Assembly (NCBI RefSeq): GCF_002419965.1
Contig: NZ_DIHC01000027.1
Span: forward strand, 1-28,172
Reading direction: 5' to 3'
Source of the DNA: Pseudomonas sp. UBA5706
GTDB taxonomy: Bacteria; Pseudomonadota; Gammaproteobacteria; Pseudomonadales; Pseudomonadaceae
DNA length: 28,172 bases
Positions 9,124-16,596 of the stretch are shown here, piece after piece. The translations under genes and the position numbers were made by a program. The first letter of the stretch is position 1, and every line of letters begins with the position of its first letter. A model generated the notes under the pieces. That model worked only from the letters and a program-made list of their open reading frames with translations. It did not search any database and was not told where the DNA came from.

Positions 9124-9942
9124 TCAGCGCATGACCTCGTCCAGATGCTCCGAACTCAACGCGCGGGGCATGAACGCCATTCCGGTCTGCTGATCGAGTT
9201 CGGTCAGAATCGTCTGAATCTGCTTGTAGGCCGCGCGAAATAATGAGCTTCCCAGGCTGACACGCTGAACCCCGGCGACCACCAGCCTGTCGAGCGTCAT
9301 TCCCGGTACGGGCAGGACGCTGACCGGTTTGCTCAACTCGGACTGCACCGTTGTCAGATCGGTCATGTTCCTCAACCCGGGTGCAAACAGGCAGTCTGCT
9401 CCGGCGCGTTCAAATGCAACCAGGCGCTCGATGACTTTGCTCAGTGAGTATTCGTGCGGGCCCAGCAGATAATCCGTACGCGCCGTCACAACGAAGTCAG
9501 GCGCTCTGGCCTTGACGCTTTCGCAGACACTGCGCACTCGGTCACTGGCCTGTTCAAGACCGAAGAAGACCAAGGAATGCGGGTCGCCGTAGTCGGCAAT
9601 GTCTTCCAGCGATGCACCCGCGCAGCCTGCTTCCAGGGCGCGCAGGAAGTTGTGCGCGGCCCCTTCCGGCGTGCTGGCGAGCCCGTTTTCCAGATCGGCA
9701 CTTACCGGTATGCGAACCGCCTGAACGATGCGCGACAGGCTTTCGAACCTCATTTCATTGTCCATGGCCGGAGACGAGTCGCGGTAACCCCTCGCGTAGG
9801 CGATACCGGCGCTGGTGGTGCCCAGGCTCGGATAGCCCAACTGCTCGATCAATCGGGCACTGCCCTCGCACCAGGCATTAGGCATCACGAACATGGGGCT
9901 GGCGCTCCTGTGCAAATCACTGAATTTTTTCGTCGTGCTCAT
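9124..9942 (-). CDS. Isocitrate lyase/PEP mutase superfamily protein
   Basis: This is a 272-residue TIM-barrel protein of the PEP-mutase/isocitrate-lyase superfamily. The start chosen is the ATG at 9942, behind an AAAGGAG site; the frame reaches 9990. Motifs in order are NAWCEGSARLIEQLGYPSLG, TTSAGIAYARGYRD, the metal-binding SADLENG, GASLEDIAD and VTARTDYLL. The isocitrate lyase KKCGH loop and the phosphonate-type PEP mutase EDKX5NS motif are both absent, so neither activity should be assigned. Related proteins cleave or decarboxylate 2-oxo or 2-hydroxy acids, and the substrate here is unknown. It shares a 142-bp divergent control region with the biosynthetic operon that begins at 10085. Confidence 0.82.
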   Translation of the reverse strand: MSTTKKFSDLHRSASPMFVMPNAWCEGSARLIEQLGYPSLGTTSAGIAYARGYRDSSPAMDNEMRFESLSRIVQAVRIPVSADLENGLASTPEGAAHNFLRALEAGCAGASLEDIADYGDPHSLVFFGLEQASDRVRSVCESVKARAPDFVVTARTDYLLGPHEYSLSKVIERLVAFERAGADCLFAPGLRNMTDLTTVQSELSKPVSVLPVPGMTLDRLVVAGVQRVSLGSSLFRAAYKQIQTILTELDQQTGMAFMPRALSSEHLDEVMR

Positions 9943-9985
9943 GGCGGCTCCTTTGACCGCGAGCTTAACCAGCGTGACGGATTTG

Positions 9986-10018
9986 CCCATTCAAAAAAAT
10001 TTAAACCCGTTCAAAAAA
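9986..10018. promoter_or_regulatory. Two direct repeats 20 bp apart in the operon control region
   Basis: CCCATTCAAAAAA (9986-9998) and CCCGTTCAAAAAA (10006-10018) match at 12 of 13 bases and start exactly 20 bp apart, close to two helical turns. They lie between the divergent PEP-mutase-like gene and the seven-gene operon. The arrangement suits two regulator subunits bound on one face of the DNA. The role is inferred. Confidence 0.45.
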
Positions 10019-10025
10019 CGTGAAC
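10009..10025. promoter_or_regulatory. GTTCA-N7-TGAAC dyad, LysR-box-like operator candidate
   Basis: A perfect 5-bp-arm palindrome, GTTCA (10009-10013) and TGAAC (10021-10025), has the T-N11-A geometry (T10011, A10023) of LysR-type binding sites. It is 60 bp upstream of the first operon gene. The LysR encoded at 16785-17723 is the obvious candidate binder, by inference only. Confidence 0.4.
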
Positions 10026-10084
10026 AGACAGCCTGTGCCGAAAATGGAACGCTGCGTCGCACTTTCTCTCAGGGACTTGCAGAC

Positions 10085-11194
10085 ATGAAACTTACGGCCG
10101 CCGCGTTATTCTTTTCACTTACGTGTGCACTGACCCAGGCAGCACACGCTGAAACCATGGACAGCGCTCATGTTTCCATTATTGGCGGTGTGCAAGTTCA
10201 CACCGTCACGTTGGACGATGAGAATCTGAAAATGGCTTTGTGGCACGAAGAAGCCAGCGGCCCAAGACGGCAAGTCACCAAAGAATCTCAAGTGGTGCTG
10301 TTCGTGCATGGCGCCACCATTTCCGGAAAGCTGTCCGCCGGTTACCCGATTGATGGCTATTCCTGGGCCAGGGATGTTGCCAATACGGGACGAGACGCCT
10401 GGGTGGTGGACTTGCCGGGGTACGGTCGTTCGGAAGACTACCCGCAGATGCACAGCAGCGACCCGCAAACCCGTTCCGACCCGGTGGGCAACGCAAAGAG
10501 CCTGGTGCCTGTACTGGACACCGCTGTCGATTACATTCTCAAACTTTCCGGCGCACAGAAGCTGACCATTATCGCCACCTCACGGGGCGCGATCCCGGTG
10601 GGCTACTACGTCAATGCCCACCCTGAAAAGCTCAATAAGGTCGTGTTCAACTCGCCCATCGTGCGACGCGACAACATCAACCCGGATGTGATCAAAAACC
10701 TGTTCGGCAGCGCAGACAGACCGACCAAGAACTTCTATGAAATCCCGATGGACAAGCGTCTGGCAATGATCTCGGAAGATCGTCCCGCCGGTACGGATGT
10801 GCAACTGGAAGACAGCTTCGTCAAAAACTGGCCGCAGGACTCGCTGTCCGAGCGCGGCACACAACAAGGCACCATCAAGGTTCCGGGCGGCTTCGCCCAG
10901 GACATCTACGACGCGTGGCACGGCGTGTATTGGGACCCGGCCAAAATCAACGTACCGGTGCTCATCACCCGCGGCGATTACGACCATGTGCTGACCACTG
11001 GCGATGACGCCGACTGGTTGTACAGCCATTTAACCAACGTCCCCAGCAAGCGCTACGTGCTCATCGATAAGGGTACGCACGCGATGCTGTTTGAAAAGAA
11101 ACGCTTTGAACTGTACCGCGAAGTTCAGGTGTTCCTCGACGGTGCTTATACCCCTCTGGCGCTCACGTGCAGTTTCTGTGGCGGCCGTAACTAA
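10085..11194 (+). CDS. Secreted alpha/beta-hydrolase, first gene of the biosynthetic operon
   Basis: The ATG at 10085 begins a clear signal peptide (MKLTAAALFFSLTCALTQAAHA, likely cut after residue 22), so the 369-residue product should be periplasmic or secreted. The longer frame back to 9893 would bury the signal and overlap the divergent gene's start. Alpha/beta-hydrolase features are the oxyanion HG at 75-76, the strand-turn VVDLPGYGRS at 107-116, the nucleophile elbow ATSRG with Ser166 (first glycine replaced by alanine), a candidate acid D298/D300 in RGDYDH, and His332 in GTHAM. The C-terminus carries a CSFC pair. It lies 15 bp before the ThiF-like gene. A role in external activation or removal of a protecting group from the exported product is inferred, not shown. 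Confidence 0.85.
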   Translation: MKLTAAALFFSLTCALTQAAHAETMDSAHVSIIGGVQVHTVTLDDENLKMALWHEEASGPRRQVTKESQVVLFVHGATISGKLSAGYPIDGYSWARDVANTGRDAWVVDLPGYGRSEDYPQMHSSDPQTRSDPVGNAKSLVPVLDTAVDYILKLSGAQKLTIIATSRGAIPVGYYVNAHPEKLNKVVFNSPIVRRDNINPDVIKNLFGSADRPTKNFYEIPMDKRLAMISEDRPAGTDVQLEDSFVKNWPQDSLSERGTQQGTIKVPGGFAQDIYDAWHGVYWDPAKINVPVLITRGDYDHVLTTGDDADWLYSHLTNVPSKRYVLIDKGTHAMLFEKKRFELYREVQVFLDGAYTPLALTCSFCGGRN

Positions 11195-11209
11195 CCAAGG
11201 AGCAGGACC

Positions 11210-12139
11210 ATGCTTAAGAAGGCACGCATCGTAACGTTACAAGGCACCCTCAACGAAAAGGTTTATCAGGAACGTGTTTCGCGAAGCGGTTGTTTCCTGG
11301 GCAACAGCTTGCTCGAGCAAGTCGCCAACCAGGCCAAACTGTCCAACGCCGTCGTCGGCGTTGCTGGCGCCGGCGGTATTGGCGGCGCCGTCGCGCTGGG
11401 GCTGGCCAGGCTGGGCGTCAGGCATATCAAGATCGCCGATCCGGACTCGTTCGAGGTCAGCAACATCAACCGTCAGTTCGGTGCTTCGCTGGAAACCGTT
11501 GGCCGCAATAAAGCGTTGGTCGTGGCCGAGCTTGTGCATCAACTGGCCGGCGACGTGACCATTGAAGTGTTCCCGGAAGGTATTCAGAAACACACCGCCA
11601 GTGCCTTTGTAGAAGGCTGCGACCTGGTGCTGGACCAGATGGATTTCTACAGCATTGCCGAACGCTACGCGTTACATCGCGCCTATCGCAAATCGGAGAA
11701 ATGCAAAGGCATGCTTGCCTCGTCGGTGGTCGGCTGGGGGGCCAACATCTATAAGTTCGAGAAGGACGGCCTGACGCTCGAAGACTTTTACGGCATACCC
11801 GAAGACGCCGAGATGACCCCGGAACTGGTGGACAAGCTGGTCAAGCTGCAGGCGTCTTACCAGCCCCGGTTTCCGAGTATTGCGAACATTTACGGCTGGA
11901 TGCAGGAGACCGGGAACGTGCCCATCCTGTCCATCGCCCCGACCGCTTCGCACTATCTGATTCTGTGTCGCTCTGCCTTGATGCTCTGCGATCTGGAGGG
12001 CGCGCCTTACAGCACCGCGTTGCCTGCCATGCCCAAGTACTACTGGTTCGACGGCTCGACCTTCGACAACGGGATCTATGAGTTCGACGGCCAATGGGCC
12101 AATCCGAACGAACATGAAAAACACTTCAACGTGGCGTGA
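11210..12139 (+). CDS. ThiF/E1-like adenylating enzyme, stand-alone
   Basis: This 309-residue protein has the ThiF/MoeB/HesA nucleotide-binding fold: glycine loop GAGGIGG (53-59), acidic ADPD (76-79), NINRQ (85-89) with the E1-type arginine, K101, and LDQMD (141-145) where E1 enzymes read LDGTDN. The family uses ATP to adenylate a carboxylate, usually a protein C-terminus. No CXXC zinc motifs and no gene for a sulfur-carrier or ubiquitin-like protein are seen nearby, and the C-terminal third (about 200-309) is not a rhodanese. It therefore probably activates a small-molecule or peptide carboxylate, as ThiF-like enzymes do in some natural-product pathways. A strong AAGGAG site precedes the ATG. 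It is the second gene in the operon. Confidence 0.85.
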   Translation: MLKKARIVTLQGTLNEKVYQERVSRSGCFLGNSLLEQVANQAKLSNAVVGVAGAGGIGGAVALGLARLGVRHIKIADPDSFEVSNINRQFGASLETVGRNKALVVAELVHQLAGDVTIEVFPEGIQKHTASAFVEGCDLVLDQMDFYSIAERYALHRAYRKSEKCKGMLASSVVGWGANIYKFEKDGLTLEDFYGIPEDAEMTPELVDKLVKLQASYQPRFPSIANIYGWMQETGNVPILSIAPTASHYLILCRSALMLCDLEGAPYSTALPAMPKYYWFDGSTFDNGIYEFDGQWANPNEHEKHFNVA

Positions 12140-12180
12140 CGGCGCGTGGCCCCCGATCAGGGGGCCGTATCGAGGTTTGC

Positions 12181-13407
12181 ATGGTCAAACAGATATCCAA
12201 TCCGAACGAAGCCCGCGATATGGCCTTGTTCCTGACAGCGTCGGGCCTTTGGTTCATCTGTGTCGGGATCCAGAGCGTATTCCTGCCCTGGGTATTGCTC
12301 AGCGTGCTCCATGCCTCGCCTTTCGAATTCGGCGTGGCACAAATGTGCCTGATGCTGCCGGTGCTGATCCTGGTGATCTACGGCGGTTACCTGGCCGACC
12401 GCTACCCGTTGCGGGGTTTGCTGGCGCGCATTTACCTGTCCAGTTCGGTCATCGCCTTGCTCTTCGCGGCATGGACCTATCAAGCAACGCTGACCTACCC
12501 GATGCTGGTGGCGTATTCGCTGCTGTTTGGCGTGCTGTCGGCCTTTTGCGCACCGGCACGGGAGGCGTTTCTGAATGTGCTGGGTCAGCGGCAATTGCAA
12601 AAGTTCGTCACCCTTAACATCGGTATCGAGTTCGGAATACAGGTTGCAGGGTTCGTCGTTGGCGGGCTGGTAACCTGGCTGGGTATCAGCCTGATGTTCA
12701 TGGCCCTGGCGACATTGCTGCTGTTGTCATCCATCGCGGCGGCAAGGATATCCACGACCACCCCAAGCAAGCAGCATTCGGGGCTGCTGGCGCAAACCCG
12801 GGAAGCCCTCGGGTTCTCCGTGCGACACCCCGTGATACTTCCGGTATTGCTGTTGAACGGTCTGATCGGGGTGTTCTTCCTCGGTTCGTTTTTCGTGGCG
12901 ATGCCACTGCACCTATCACAGCTGCAAGGCTACGACGCTTCCTTATTGGCCACTGCCAACATCGTGTTCATGGTTGGCCTGATCGGTTCCGTGGCAACGC
13001 TGGTCTGGATGGGCGGGATCAATAACAAGCAACGGACGTTGATCACTGCCTGCCTGCTGGGCTGCGTGTTTTTGGCAGTGATGCCTTATGTGTTCAACCG
13101 AGCGTGGATGCTCGCGCTGCTGTTTGGCTGGGGCTATCTGGGCGGTATCGCACTCAGCATGGGGCAGACCCTGATTCAGGAGAACGCCCCGGCAAGCAAC
13201 AAGGCTCAAGTGCTGGCGCTGTTGATGCTGTTTTTCATGGGTGGAAACCCCATCGGATCATTTCTACTGGGCACATTACTCGAGTATTGGGAAGCCACTT
13301 CGGTGGGCGTTATCAGCGCAATGACCATGACGGTGGCCATTGTGGTTATTTCGTATAAACACAAACTGTGGGATATGCACTATGACAACATCAACTCTGC
13401 CACTTGA
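12181..13407 (+). CDS. MFS transporter, probable product exporter
   Basis: This is a 408-residue major facilitator superfamily protein with about twelve hydrophobic helices. The conserved loop between helices 2 and 3 reads GGYLADRYPLRGLLARI. The start at ATG 12181 has a nearby GAGG; an in-frame GTG at 12136 overlaps the previous stop codon and is a possible alternative. It lies 41 bp after the ThiF-like gene and overlaps the next gene by 26 bp, so it is firmly inside the operon. By position it is the likely exporter, and possibly self-resistance determinant, for the cluster product. Helix content and MFS motif are seen; the cargo is inferred. Confidence 0.88.
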   Translation: MVKQISNPNEARDMALFLTASGLWFICVGIQSVFLPWVLLSVLHASPFEFGVAQMCLMLPVLILVIYGGYLADRYPLRGLLARIYLSSSVIALLFAAWTYQATLTYPMLVAYSLLFGVLSAFCAPAREAFLNVLGQRQLQKFVTLNIGIEFGIQVAGFVVGGLVTWLGISLMFMALATLLLLSSIAAARISTTTPSKQHSGLLAQTREALGFSVRHPVILPVLLLNGLIGVFFLGSFFVAMPLHLSQLQGYDASLLATANIVFMVGLIGSVATLVWMGGINNKQRTLITACLLGCVFLAVMPYVFNRAWMLALLFGWGYLGGIALSMGQTLIQENAPASNKAQVLALLMLFFMGGNPIGSFLLGTLLEYWEATSVGVISAMTMTVAIVVISYKHKLWDMHYDNINSAT

Positions 13408-14044
13408 TTTCCCCGTCCCGACGCGTCGCACCAATCAGGTTTACGTTGCCACCAGCGATGCCGACCTGGCCAAGGTCAGATCCCTCTGGGAGCAGGTCTA
13501 CAAGGAGGAATTGGGCTGGTTGGACGAACACAACACCGATCCGCGAAACGACCGTTATCACACCGCCTCCGTTTATCTGCTTGCTACCGATGAAGCAGGC
13601 GAACCCGTGGGCGTCATGCGGATGATCGTCGACAGCGAGTGCGGCCTGCCGGTGGATACGTTCATAGACATCAGCGAGCTGCGCGCAAGTGCCCAGGGTG
13701 CACTTGTAGAGTGCGCCAGGCTGATGGTTCCGGCCAGATATCGCGATCAGAAGTTTGCGGCCTACCCCCATGGCATCTTCGCAGCGCTGGTCAAGGCAGC
13801 GCTGCATGAATGCCTGAAGCAAAAGAACTACAACGTATTGGCCAACTGTTTTCTCGATACCCCGACCACGCCGATCAAGGCACTGCTGCAGATGGGGTTT
13901 CGAGACTTGAATATCCGGTTTCGCGACGAACTCAACGAAGCATCGGACTGCACGGTTCTGCATCTGGATATCAAGGACATGTTGTCGATCTTCTATCGCA
14001 CGCAGAACGGTTTGGGCAACTACATCATGCGCAATGCAGGCTAA
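13382..14044 (+). CDS. FeeM-like N-acyltransferase (GNAT / autoinducer-synthase-like fold)
   Basis: This 220-residue protein resembles the FeeM/N-acyl amino acid synthase branch of the GNAT fold, related to LuxI-type enzymes. Visible elements are the N-terminal helix with VRSLWEQVYKEELGW, the beta hairpin VYLLATDEAGEPVGVMRM (64-81), then the strand VECARLMVPARYR (109-121) that corresponds to the E-x-x-R region of autoinducer synthases, and a C-terminal GFRDLNIRF segment. FeeM enzymes transfer acyl groups from acyl carrier protein to amino acids. Position directly before the transaminase gene suggests it acylates an amine made in this pathway. Start ATG 13382 is inside the end of the MFS gene; a 20-bp gap follows. 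Family assignment is moderate, and donor and acceptor are unknown. Confidence 0.72.
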   Translation: MTTSTLPLDFPVPTRRTNQVYVATSDADLAKVRSLWEQVYKEELGWLDEHNTDPRNDRYHTASVYLLATDEAGEPVGVMRMIVDSECGLPVDTFIDISELRASAQGALVECARLMVPARYRDQKFAAYPHGIFAALVKAALHECLKQKNYNVLANCFLDTPTTPIKALLQMGFRDLNIRFRDELNEASDCTVLHLDIKDMLSIFYRTQNGLGNYIMRNAG

Positions 14045-14064
14045 TACACCCAGGGATGGACCCT

Positions 14065-15345
14065 ATGGATCACTCGACTGCTATTTATCAACTTGAATCA
14101 AATGTCCGTAGTTACTGCCGGGATTGCGACGTCGTCTTTGCGACTGCGACCGGGGCAATACTCAAGGATATCAACGGGCACGGTTATATCGATTTTTTTG
14201 CCGGTGCCGGCTCACTGAATTACGGCCACAACAATCCCCATCTGAAACACAAGCTTGTGCAGTACATTCAACAAGACGGCGTGACCACGACACTGGACTT
14301 TCACAGTGACGCCAAGTCAGGTTTCATCGAACGTTTCGAACGTGTAATCCTCAAGCCGCGTGGCATGGCCTACAAGATGCAGTTCACCGGGCCCACCGGC
14401 ACCAATGCCGTTGAAGCCGCATTGAAACTGGCCCGTAAACGCACTGCAAGAACCTCCGTTGCGGCGTTCACCCATGCGTTTCATGGTGTGTCGCTGGGCG
14501 CGCTGGCGGCCACGTCCAATATGGATAAGCGTCGCGCCTGCGGGGTCGAACTCTCGAACGTCGTTCGGCTTCCCTATGACGGTTTCTTTGGCCCGGACAT
14601 AGACAGCGCGGACATCATTTCCACGCTCTACCGCACCCCGGGAAGCGGTTACGAGCCGCCGGCCGCGATCATCCTCGAAACCGTGCAGGGCGAAGGCGGA
14701 CTCAACTGCGCGCACCCTCGATGGCTGAAAAAAATCGAGCGCTTGTGTCGGGACCTCGGTGCATTGCTGATCGTCGATGATATCCAGGCGGGCTGTGGCC
14801 GCACCGGCACGTTTTTCAGCTTCGAAGCGGCCGGCATTTCACCGGACATCATTTGCCTGTCCAAATCCATCAGCGGGTATGGACTGCCCATGTCGATGGT
14901 GCTGATCAAACCGGAACACGATTGCTGGGAGCCAGGCGAGCACAACGGCACATTTCGCGGCAACAACCAGGCATTCATAACCGCCAGTGCCGCACTGGAC
15001 TTCTGGCAGGACCGGTCACTGGAAACCACGATCAGCGACAACGCCGTGACCATGCGAGCCGCGCTGGAAAAGCTTTTGGCACTGATGCCTGCGCAGACGG
15101 CTCAGGTCGTAGGCAGAGGGATGTTTCTAGGCCTGAAATTCAACAACCCGCACACCGCATCACGGCTTTCACGGGCCTGTCTGGAACAAGGATTGCTCGT
15201 GGAGACCTGCGGTCCCGCCAGTGAAGTCCTGAAGCTGATGCCACCACTGACCATCGACTCGAAGACCCTGTCCCTGGGTCTGGAAAAACTCCAACAGGCC
15301 TATTTCAGCATCATGACCGTCAACTCGTTGCAAGGGATTGCTTGA
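14065..15345 (+). CDS. Diaminobutyrate--2-oxoglutarate transaminase-like, EctB family
   Basis: This is a class-III PLP aminotransferase of 426 residues, the usual EctB length. The N-terminus (YQLESNVRSYCRDCDVVF) is the hallmark of the diaminobutyrate transaminase family, which converts aspartate semialdehyde plus glutamate to L-2,4-diaminobutyrate. PLP-site motifs are GPTGTNAVEAALKLAR (109-124), D239 in IVDDIQAGCGRTG, Schiff-base K267 in LSKSISGYGLP, and GTFRGNN (295-301). The frame is open far upstream (13810), but the ATG at 14065 has AGGGATGG at good spacing and gives the family N-terminus; ATG 14056 is an alternative. The stop overlaps the next start by one base. No ectA or ectC homologue recognisable by sequence is adjacent. 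Confidence 0.9.
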   Translation: MDHSTAIYQLESNVRSYCRDCDVVFATATGAILKDINGHGYIDFFAGAGSLNYGHNNPHLKHKLVQYIQQDGVTTTLDFHSDAKSGFIERFERVILKPRGMAYKMQFTGPTGTNAVEAALKLARKRTARTSVAAFTHAFHGVSLGALAATSNMDKRRACGVELSNVVRLPYDGFFGPDIDSADIISTLYRTPGSGYEPPAAIILETVQGEGGLNCAHPRWLKKIERLCRDLGALLIVDDIQAGCGRTGTFFSFEAAGISPDIICLSKSISGYGLPMSMVLIKPEHDCWEPGEHNGTFRGNNQAFITASAALDFWQDRSLETTISDNAVTMRAALEKLLALMPAQTAQVVGRGMFLGLKFNNPHTASRLSRACLEQGLLVETCGPASEVLKLMPPLTIDSKTLSLGLEKLQQAYFSIMTVNSLQGIA

Positions 15346-16052
15346 TGAATACGATGACCGAACACCTGCGGATCCAGTCCGCCAGCCACGGCAGCAGCCA
15401 CTTCGTCCTTGAGGACCTCGCGCAGCTCAAGGAGGAAATGATTCAGCGGATCGCCGAGCATCCATTTCTCTGGCGATGCCGCAACGGTGAAGTATCGCTG
15501 GATCGTTTAAAGACCTTTCTCGTTCAGCAAGGTCAGTACAGCCGTCATTTCACGCGCTATATCTGCCAGTTGATGGTTAACCTGGAGTCCAGCGACGACG
15601 TCCTGAGTATTTTTGACAATCTGTTCGAAGAGCTGGGTTTTGGTGAGGTCAACGAACCTCCCCACTCGCAGATCTACCGGAACATGTTGCATGACTTTGA
15701 TCTGAGCCTGGACATGCAAGCCACGCTGCCATCGACGCAACGGCTAATCGATACGATGATGAATTTCTGCAAACAGCCCGAGGGCGTTTACGGCCTGGCT
15801 GCGTTATGCCTGGGCGCTGAAGCGATCGTCCCGCAGCTGTACAGCGATATCGTCAGCGGCTTCGTGAAACGAGGCGTTGCGCCCCAAAGACTCAACTTCT
15901 TCACGTTGCACATCGAGTGCGACGATGGCCACGCAGACACCATGCTGGCAATTCTTTCGCGGCTGATCATCGCCAAACCGGTGCTCTTCGAAGTGGTCCG
16001 GCATGCCGCGATCCTGACGATCCAGGCCCGCCTCGAATTCCTCGACGACATG
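15345..16052 (+). CDS. Haem-oxygenase-like diiron oxidase (HDO / iron-containing redox enzyme)
   Basis: This is a 235-236-residue all-helical protein of the TenA/CADD-like haem-oxygenase fold. Candidate diiron ligands are spaced as in HDO enzymes: E95 or E96 (LFEELG), H107 (PPHSQIY), E159 (CLGAEAIVPQLY), and H189, D193 and H196 (the HxxxDxxH block in LHIECDDGH). Characterised HDOs (UndA, BesC, the SznF central domain) carry out O2-dependent decarboxylation, C-C cleavage or N-oxygenation of amino acids and fatty acids, so an oxidative step on the cluster intermediate is likely. The ATG at 15345 shares its A with the preceding stop codon, and AAGGGA lies upstream. It is therefore translationally coupled to the transaminase gene. 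The stop codon lies at 16053-16055. Confidence 0.82.
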
Positions 16053-16064
16053 TGAGCACCCAGC

Positions 16065-16508
16065 ATGAATAACCAGCACTTTTCATCCAAAGACTTCAGC
16101 CATGTTCCGTCCAGCCTCGAAACCCCGGAATATCCGGACAGGCTGCTGCACGAAGGGGTGCGCAAAGCGCAAACCGATGCGTTTTCGGCGCAGAGAAAAC
16201 ATGAGGTGCATGTCGTGGACCTGCCCTCCCGCGCCTTGAGCATGACCTTCGGCGCTCTGAAACCGTTGCACGGTTCGGGTCTGCACCGGCATAACTATGA
16301 GACCATCATTTATGTGATTTCAGGGTCGGGATTTTCCATGATCGGGCAAACCCGCGTCGCATGGACGGCGGGTGATGCGATCTATATCCCCGTCTGGCAA
16401 TGGCATAAGCACGTCAACACCAGCGAGACCGCCGAAGCCACCTATATCGCCTGCGAAAACACCCCGCTGCTGCAGTCCCTGGGCATCGCCCTGCGCGAAG
16501 AAGCATAG
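16065..16508 (+). CDS. Small cupin-domain protein
   Basis: This 147-residue protein has a single cupin barrel. Metal-site motif 1 is GLHRHNYETIIYVISGSG (H74, H76, E79) and motif 2 is IPVWQWHKHVN (H114, H116). Small cupins may be isomerases, lyases, dioxygenases or cyclases. In ectoine synthesis the ring-closing enzyme EctC is also a small cupin made beside a diaminobutyrate transaminase, but this sequence does not resemble EctC. It begins 9 bp after the HDO gene with a weak ribosome binding site (GAGCACC) and is the last gene before terminator-like hairpins. The reaction is unknown. Confidence 0.85.
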   Translation: MNNQHFSSKDFSHVPSSLETPEYPDRLLHEGVRKAQTDAFSAQRKHEVHVVDLPSRALSMTFGALKPLHGSGLHRHNYETIIYVISGSGFSMIGQTRVAWTAGDAIYIPVWQWHKHVNTSETAEATYIACENTPLLQSLGIALREEA

Positions 16509-16534
16509 CCGCGCGCGTCTGCGCCGATTGAACA

Positions 16535-16569
16535 AAGCGCCAGGGCGGAGCAACTCCGATCTGGCGCTT
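16535..16569 (+). terminator. Hairpin at the end of the biosynthetic operon
   Basis: A perfect 9-bp inverted repeat, AAGCGCCAG (16535-16543) and CTGGCGCTT (16561-16569), encloses a second stem CGGAG-CAA-CTCCG (16546-16558), making one long GC-rich hairpin with a small internal mismatch. It lies 27 bp after the cupin stop. No T-run follows, so it may pause or stabilise the transcript rather than act as a classic terminator. Confidence 0.6.
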
Positions 16570-16596
16570 GACCGGTCGCAACGTCCCTAACACACC

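Noticed and set aside
9124..9942. Phosphonate-forming PEP mutase
   Set aside because: The EDKX5NS signature is absent (the equivalent region reads EDIADYGDPHS), and no phosphonopyruvate decarboxylase gene is nearby.
9893..10084. N-terminal extension of the hydrolase to 9893
   Set aside because: It would cover the divergent gene's start and control region and hide a clear signal peptide beginning at 10085.
11210..12139. Housekeeping ThiF, MoeB or TcdA
   Set aside because: No zinc CXXC pairs, an altered LDGTDN motif, and an operon context unrelated to thiamine, molybdopterin or tRNA modification.
13382..14044. LuxI-type quorum-sensing signal synthase
   Set aside because: Only the fold resembles autoinducer synthases, there is no LuxR-type gene nearby, and the gene lies inside a biosynthetic operon. 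A FeeM-like N-acyltransferase fits better.
13810..14064. Upstream extension of the transaminase frame
   Set aside because: It overlaps the N-acyltransferase gene in another frame, and the family N-terminus begins at the ATG at 14065.
13382..16508. Genuine ectoine biosynthesis cluster (ectABC)
   Set aside because: Only the transaminase matches by sequence. The acyltransferase and cupin do not resemble EctA or EctC, and the gene order differs.
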